Below, piece by piece: positions 51,501 to 60,500 of a stretch of DNA of 64,000 nt. How positions within the stretch are numbered: the first letter of the stretch is position 1; the number at the start of each line of letters is the position of its first letter. A program made the translations under genes and the position numbers. The notes below the pieces were generated by a model. That model was given only the letters and a program-made list of their open reading frames with translations, was not told the DNA's origin and did no database searches. This DNA comes from Deroplatys truncata. Lineage: Eukaryota; Arthropoda; Insecta; Mantodea; Mantidae. The DNA lies in NCBI GenBank assembly GCA_030765065.1, contig CM060985.1:8804001-8868000 (forward strand). Direction: 5' to 3'.

Positions 51501-54500
51501 TTATTTTTCTATCTACTTCATTTTAATTGATATAAACCTTTAAAGAAATGGCTGTATTACACATTTCATTATAAATACAAAGGTGAGCGGTCTCTCAGCG
51601 CTTTGGCCAGGAATTGCATGGCAGTCTTGTGCGACACGTCTGAATGAACTCAAGGCCACGGGCTCTTCCACTTATCAGACATGTGCCAGCAGGCTTCAGG
51701 CAGCTATTATTGCTTCTTGTGTATACACGCAGACGCGTGTGTATTTGTGTGCAATTGAATTATCGGATTATTACAACCCAGAAATAATACTCAAATTTTC
51801 ACTTGAACAAAGACTTTTTATGTATGACACTTATGTGAAAACCGACTCATGTAGATAGGTGTGTAGGCAATTTCATGATAAATTTCCTGGTGTTCCAGTT
51901 CCGAGTAGAGAAACAGATAACTAGTGAATAAAGTGAAGAGAATGGGATCATTTAATATTGTAAGTTGTAAAAAGAAACGCAGGGTTCTAATGGAAGAAAA
52001 ACTAAAGGGTTATGGCTGGCTCGATCGTAGGATCTTACTGTGTGTGACTTTTATATGTGGGGAACTCTCAGAAATAGAGTCTATAGGAATAATCCTCGCA
52101 TCATAGATGATCTTAAAAACAATATAAGAACAGAAATTATGGAAATTACGCAACAAGAACTTATGTGTGTGAATAGTAATTTCATCAGAAGGTGCCAAGA
52201 ATGTTTATCTGCCGAAGGACTCCACTTTCAACGCCGACTGTGAAAAGGTTAGTACTGATAGTAATTATGTTTGTTCAATAGGTAATCAATATATCATAAT
52301 AATCATCATAAAATCAGTAATATGGTATCAGTATGAATAATGAGAATAATAAACAAACACACTGAATATAGCGCGCGGTGACTACTGGCCAGATGGCTGA
52401 GGGACCGCTCTGTATAATGATAGTCAAATGTTTTAGAACTGGAAGTTATATGCTGGCCTTAAAATTCCATACTCTTCCTGTGACATGCGAGAAACTACTG
52501 AAAAGAATGACAGTATGGAACAATTCAAACCAACAATAATGGATATCTCAGAAATGGCCTATGCACAAAAAGGTGTGTTTTATGCAATTTATGTTTTTTT
52601 GTGTAGTATGTTTCTGTGAATTGCTTAGCACTTACTAGTTATACAAGATTATACAAAATTCCTTTTGAATGAAGAGGACTTCATAGGGTATTCCCAGAAA
52701 ATTCAAGATATAAATTTTATTTGTCGTGTAAATATCTTTAATATATGATATTTTAATCAAAATCATTAGAGCTATTTTTGAGAAAATATAACATTTAGAA
52801 AAATGTTCCATGTAAAACGTAGTTTGCGGTTAGTGGGGAGATTTTCTTGAAAATGTGTCGTGTCCTTGGAAGATAGTGAAGTTTGGTATTTATCCAGCTT
52901 TTTGTTTGCGTTATGCACACATACAGGACCTTTTTCTATGAGGGGCATTTAAAAAGTTTTGCAAGTGTCATCTTAAAGTCCAAACTAAGGATGGAATACA
53001 AAAACTTACCCTCACAATCCTTCAAAGTAGTCTCCACACACAGTTGCAATCACTTGTCAAAAGCACTGAGGTACTGTCAACAGAGATGAATTTATAGCCT
53101 CAGCAAGGTCCTGCACTCGTTTAAAAGGTTTCCAGCAATGCCAGAAGTGCAAGGTCAGGACTGTACTTAGCGGCTTGCAGTTTCCTCAAATTTGCCACTG
53201 CTCTGTGAGGGTACGCAAAAGCAACAGCCGTGAATTTCCTACCTTTGGACACCGCCGCCTCAGCTCTTCAAAACAAGAGCCACAGTATTCTGCATTCATT
53301 GTCATTCCTTCTGGCATGCAGTCAACCACTAATGGTTCTTCATAGTTGAACACAGTGAACATTCACTTCCAAGAACGAAAGTCTTGTCAAAGAATGACTG
53401 GTCTTGGATCATTCTCATTTACCCAGACACAATTCTGAGCTTTATTACGTGTGGTATAATAACAAAACCAACTTTCATCATGAGGGCATACATCTTTCAA
53501 ACGTTTAGGGCCATTAGGTGGAAACATCCTCAGTAGTTTTCTTCTCTTCACTGGCTAGAGAATGTGGAACCCTTTTTGCAGCTTTAAATGTTCATGCTGC
53601 CAACACTGATACCAACTTCCAAACTTAGCATTTCAAAAGTGATATGTCAATTTTCTTCCACCAAGTTCCTCATTCTTTCTTTCACAGCAGTCAGAATGAG
53701 GGTTGTCTTTGTAAGTCTCTCACCTCATGGACTTTTTTTTCTCTCTTTCACCTAGCTTGTAGCATGTGAAAATGTAGAATCTAATGTTCTGTTTAGAAAT
53801 AACCATCATTTTTTCACAGCTATAGACACAGGACTGAACTCTACGACTATGAGTATTGAAGTTTAAACTTATACTTATGCATATTTTGATACCTTAAGGT
53901 CAACTGTTGCCAGCCATATTAGTTACATTATTGTCCAACAATAGACAGGCTGGTTGCAAAACTTTTTGAATGTCCCCTGTAAAAATGCTTTTTTTTGGAT
54001 GATTCAAGGTGCCTCAAAGCATGCATTTCTGTTCAACTCTTGATATCAAATTTTGGGGTGGAATACAATACTTGCTCTTACCATGTACATATAGGTGGCA
54101 CAGAGAATAATATTTCAAGATCATAAATACAATATTAGAACGTATATATTGTAATGAAAAGAAGCTAGAAACAGTGATGTGTATTGAATTTATTGAATTC
54201 AGTCGAATTAACCTTCTGAGGATGGGAACAACCGTTTCCCGAAACATGTTAAGTGAGTAAACTTAAGTGATGTTAGTGTAACAATTCCGACTCACCTTTA
54301 AATAAATAAAATATTAGAAATTTACTAAATCACCCATTAAAAGGCACCAATCAATCCAGTATATACCAAATAAACTGAGGATTGTCCAAAAGTACATCAG
54401 CTAAACTAAGAGAAACTTACAAACATGTCTGAGGTACCAAAAACAAACAAATTCACAAATCTTTAATATCCCATTCACTTCTGGACTGCTCACCTCAACA

Positions 54501-57500
54501 TCAAACATGTAAAAACAACAGTAGAACTCGCAATTTGAGAGAAAATACAGATTAAGAAAAGTGCACAGTTAATTATGAATTTTGAAATACCAGCAGACGA
54601 CTTCTCAGGAGTAGCGCGCATAAAACCAGAAGCAGCAGGAACTTACTCTTCAAAAACCAGTTAAAAAACCCCTGAAGACGAAGATGACATCTTCAAAACA
54701 TGTACGAGGTAAATTACTGTATTGGCCCTTAAAATAAGTCGCCCTTCCATCAGACTCACCCTCAGAATTTGAGTTGGAAACATAAAAATAAGCTGCATCT
54801 GGATTGAGGCAACAAAGATGAGTATAAATGTTTATTTTCTTGCACTTATATGCATGTAAACATTTTTCCTAGCACAAGGTACATCACAATTGTTCACTCT
54901 GTTGGTTGTGGTTTTGACATAAAGAACAACTGAAGCTTGCATCGTAACTATACTGAATCCCTGACTTTATATGCTTCTTGCTCTAAATGATCATTTATTG
55001 CGGCAAAAACTTACCAGTGTGCAGCTTCTCTCTAAAACTGAACAGAATTAGGTAGATGCTAACAAAACAATATACACAATGTTAATGCCAAAACACCAGT
55101 AAAAGTTCACATTGTTGTGTAATAGAATGCCACCAGCTTCATTTGTATATGCAAGTTGTATTGTCACAAATGAGCATTCATTATAACAGCAAAGGTGTGT
55201 AAAAAGCCAAGGTAGCAAATATAAGCCACAAGCCAACTTTTGCCCTTGAAATTTGGACCAAAAGTGCAACTTATTTTTAGGCCATTACTAAGTAAGGGAA
55301 ACTATGATTGTCTTAAAAGTCGACTGACACTACTTTTCCTAGTATTATGAAAGTTTCACTGTTTATAACACTTCTCATGTATATTTTGTGTGATAAAATA
55401 AATATATGTTGCTGTGAAAATTCAGTAAGTGCATCTGAACAATGTTACTCTTTAACAAACATTTGTGTCTATATGAGGAAGACCAGTGCTTCCAATCTAA
55501 GAAGATAAATCTACACTAATATTATACAGAGAAAATTTGTGTTTATCTACACAGGGTGAGTCAGCTAACACTTCCACTGCAATTAATACCTCTCAAACAA
55601 AAACAGGAATTTAAAAACAACTTTGAAGTTAGGAGAGGGGCTCATTAAAGTAGATGATATAGTTCATTCAAAATATAAACAAAAATGATAAACATATTAA
55701 TTAATTTTGAAGATTGAGAAGCTAGTAACAGTGATGTGTCATAATTTAAATGGAGAGAGTTGAAGGTTGTTACACTACATCACTAAAATGTTCTTACTTG
55801 AACGCATTTCGGGAGAACGGAAAATACAAAAAACTTTGATGCTGATATCGAAATAGCCTCCAATCGCCTAACAGATAATGATAAAAGAATAATAAAATCA
55901 CAGTGTGAATCAATATTGGACCAGATACAAGCCCAAAAACACCACTACATACCACATCAAAAAATTATCAAATCTCTGAAGTCAAAGCCTGTAGTATACA
56001 CCAAAGCAGACAAAGGAAAAACATTAGTGATATTAGACCAAGAAGATTATGAAACTAGGGTTATGCATTTACTACATAGCCCAGAGTACATAGAAATTAA
56101 CAAAAATCCATTAAAAGAATGCACCACGTCACTCCAAAACATATTGATAGAAACCAAAACATTACAAAAACCGAAAAATCCAGAATTAAACCAAATTTTC
56201 CCGCCATACCTAGGCAATATGTACTACAAAAATACACAAACTCGGCAACAAAATGAGGCCCATAACGAAGAAAATAAACTCTCCCACATATAAACTAGCA
56301 AAATAGCTTTCAAATACCTTCAACTCCATGCCTGTGTTCAAAAGTCTAAGCATAAAAAATTCATTAGAATTAACCAGTCACCTTTCAAATATAAATATAT
56401 CACCCACAGACATGATGGTATCATTTGATGTCACTGCACTCTTCCCAAGCATACTATAAGAAGAATTATTACCACTCCTAGAAGCTTGGATATTAAACAA
56501 TGGCACACCTAGAGCACAAACAGAAGATTACTTAAAACTAACAAAATTATGTCTGGACCAGAATTTTTTTTCATTCCAGAACAAAATCTTTAAACAAACC
56601 ACAGGCCTACTATAGGAAACCCCCTTTCACCATTTTTAGCAGAACTATATATGAGTCATTTTGAATGCCATATTACTAAATCTTTCCCATATCTATTCAA
56701 AACCTGGTATAGGTACGTAGATGATATTTTTGCTATTGTTCCAAAAAAACAGGAGATGCTTTGAAATTATTGAATTTACAAAAAAGATCTATTAAATTCA
56801 CAATAGAAAAAGAATAAAATGGCCAATTACCTTACCTAGACATCAGGATCATCGGAAATAAAGCACACAACAAACTAACATCAGCATTTACAGGAAACGT
56901 AACTCACACAGAAAATTATGTTAAAAACAATCCTACAAGCCACAAATATGCAATTTTAAATAGCATTACAAACAGGTTAGTACATATACCATTGGAGAAA
57001 GAGGAATACCAGAAAGAATACCAACACATTATCAACATAGCCACTATGAATGTATATGAGAAAAAAACAATAGATAAGAAGATAAAAAAGTTTGAAAGAC
57101 AGAAATACATCCAACAAACAACTACTTTACTTAGACAACAAAAACCACAAGCATATAAGAAGTTCACTTACCACCCTTGGACACATAAATTTCAAAGGAT
57201 TTTCAAGAAATACATCACCACCCTGTCTCCAGAGAATAACCACAATATACAGAAACTACTATGCAACAGAACAAAATATCCTATTCCCAACCATAAGTCA
57301 GGTGGTGTATATCAAATTGTTTGTAATCACTGTAACCTGGTATACATAGGAAGAACCAAAAGAAATCTTGAAATAAGACTTAAAGAGCATATGAGATGCA
57401 TTTACCAAAAACAGACAGATAAATCAGCAGTAGCACATCATTTCTGGTCTTCAAACGATGAAATCACTCCAAACATAAAAATCTTAAAACCAATCAACAG

Positions 57501-60500
57501 CAGCAATGAATTGGACAACTGGGAAAAAAATACATATCGTCAAACACAGGAATCATCTAAATTTCGAACTACCGCCAGCCAGCAACTTTTGGAGGTTTAT
57601 CAACCCAGCACCAAAGAACACCACTAACCACACACGTTCACCAGACAGTAACCGGCAAAATCCGTTGGAAACATGCTGACGATGGGAGCAAACCGTTCTC
57701 CCAAAACGCGTGCAAGTAAGAACATTTTACTGATGTAGTGTAACAGCCTTCATCTCTCTCTATTTTGAATGATAAATATATGTTTATGTTTTTAAATGGA
57801 AACTCTGTATTATTTTAACACAATGGAAAATAACATTAACCTTGATGTTTGTTACATAGGACTAGGTCAACTACATATTTCAGTACTATAGGACTAACGT
57901 AGCAAAGAAGCGCACACTTCACATAACAATACAACAACTTATCCACAAGTATTCAAAACATAAAAGAGCTTAGGTCATTGTTATTAACTCGTTTTATTTA
58001 GTTGTTAGATATGTAATTCTGTATGATACAATTGCTTAAGTACCTAACTACAATGCTGTTCCTTGACAGTGTGACCACCACAGCTCATACTCCTGCCGAA
58101 ACAGTTATAATATTGCCACAATCACCTCAAGTTCTCATAGTTACAATAATAATGATGTTTATTCATCTATAGACATTATACAGGATGTTTCAGGCATCGT
58201 CAAATTACAATATTTGCTAATACAAGATCATCCAATGTCAATAAGGATGTATCTTATCATAACGGATGTTAGAAATGCTGTCCACACATTTCTGGCATCT
58301 TCTCGGAAAATTTTCATTCATGCTCAATGGTTTAATATCTGAAATTGAATGAATTTCTTGCCTGATGTTTTCTTTTAGTTTTCTAATGTATGGGGTTTGT
58401 TGCAAACACCATATTTTTCAAGTTCCTCGATAGATAAAAATCACAGGATCATAATTGTTTATTAATTACCCTATCTTCAAACATTTCCTGAACTAGATTT
58501 AATGACTCATCAGTTGTAAGCATGATAGCAGAGTCTTGTTGGAAAAACCCAACCTGACATATGTCATTCAGCTGTTCAAAAAATGGTGTGTCATTCCCAT
58601 ACCTTTCTATTTATTTTTTGTTTAAAAAATATTGGTCCTGTTATTGTGTCTGCATTTACAGTACACTAATTTTTATGTCATGCAAGGGAATGGCATGTGT
58701 AAAATTGGTTTTGCTGTACTGAATATCTCTATTTTGTGATGAAACATAACCTCAAAAAGGTACCATGTTTCGCCAGAGAATATTAAGCATGGGTCAATTA
58801 CTCTTATCATTTTGCAAAATCCAATTACAGAAATTTACCAACTGTAATGATCACATGAAAAATATGGTGCATCCATCAAACCCAACCCCATATACTGTAA
58901 GAAGGAAAGGAAAACATTCACTCAGTTTCAGATACTGAACTCTCCAGAAATGTGTAGATGGAAAAGGACATTTCTAACACCTTTTATGATAAGGTATATG
59001 CTTGTTTTAATTGCAATGCAATTGTGTGAATGTGAGTCCGAGCTGTATCAGTTGGCATGTAAGTGGTGGTCGTACTGTAGCCACAGAAGGAAAAGCATCG
59101 TAGTTCTTGGTTTCTCTACCTATTATTGTGTTATTTGTCTTTTTCATTTATTTAAGTATTATGTGTATACGTTTTTTATATTGACAAACTCAAGAAAATT
59201 TAATTTTTTCAAATGGTGAATAAAGAAAACTATAAAATACTACTATACAGGAACTTTCATAAGTAAGGAATAGTGCAAATAAAACTAAAATTAACTGATG
59301 TTTTAAAAAATGATCGGACACGCCAAATGTAATATTTTGAAAGGAAAACTTTACAAAAAAGAAACAAAATTTTTAGCCATTATTGTACAGGTGTAACATC
59401 ATGTATAAACATTTTAGATGACAATATATTATTTTTTTCACTTTTTTATGAATGGTAGTTATCATATGAACAACTTTATTTGTCTCATAGTAAAGGTTTG
59501 GTTGCTATGGGAATGGATCTCTTTCCACTTGATGGGTATGTTTGAAATGTAGAGTCTTTGTTATGAGGCCTGCTAATATGGAGGAGTTAAAAATGAGGAT
59601 CAGAGATATACCAGCAGCAGTGATTGAAAAGTACTGAACAAGAATTCAAGATATAACTTAGCTGCTGCCAGATTGTAAATGGAAAGCACTTGAACACCTT
59701 ATTAAATAATTAGAATTTAATTTGTTACAGTAGCTGTGTAAATTATGGAGAAAATTATTGAAGAAGCCAACAATTAAACTGTTCCCATAGCAACCAAATG
59801 CTTTGCATGAAACAAATGAAATTGTTCATGCAACAAATAAGATAACTAACTTACAGAAAAAAATGAGAAAGAATGTGTTGTGATTTAAAATTTTTGTTGA
59901 TGATGTCACACACTGTACTATAATTTATTTTTTTTTGGTAAAATTTTTATTTGATGTGTCTGAGCATTTTTTTAAAAAAAGAGTTAATTTTAGTTTTATT
60001 TGTATTAATGGCTTACTTGAGAAAGACCTTGTATAGTAGAATAATGATAAGGAATCAATAAGTTATTATTTCGATAATATTTATGCATCTAATGTCATGT
60101 ATATGATGTAACCAGAATATAAATAAACAATAAAGAAATGACTTACAACCCATATAAGTAAATAAGTCTTCAAAACTTAAATAAGCAGAGTTTGCAATAT
60201 TAACAATTTTAATAAGTTCAACAAATTTTTACGTTCATGTTGCAGAATGGGATGTTCACTTCACCAGCATGGTCACTCACATACGTCTGCCTCTGAATCA
60301 CAACAGAATATCAATGTACGAGCTGCCTTCATTCATGTGATTGGTGACTTCATACAGAGTCTTGGAGTCTTTGTTGCAGCTCTCATCGTTTACTTCAAGG
60401 TATGCTTCAGCTCTTTCAAAACTCACAGCATAATATCTACACTAACATTAAAAAAAGAAGCAATAGCTACAGAAAATGAAAGATACCCAGAAAAAGAATG

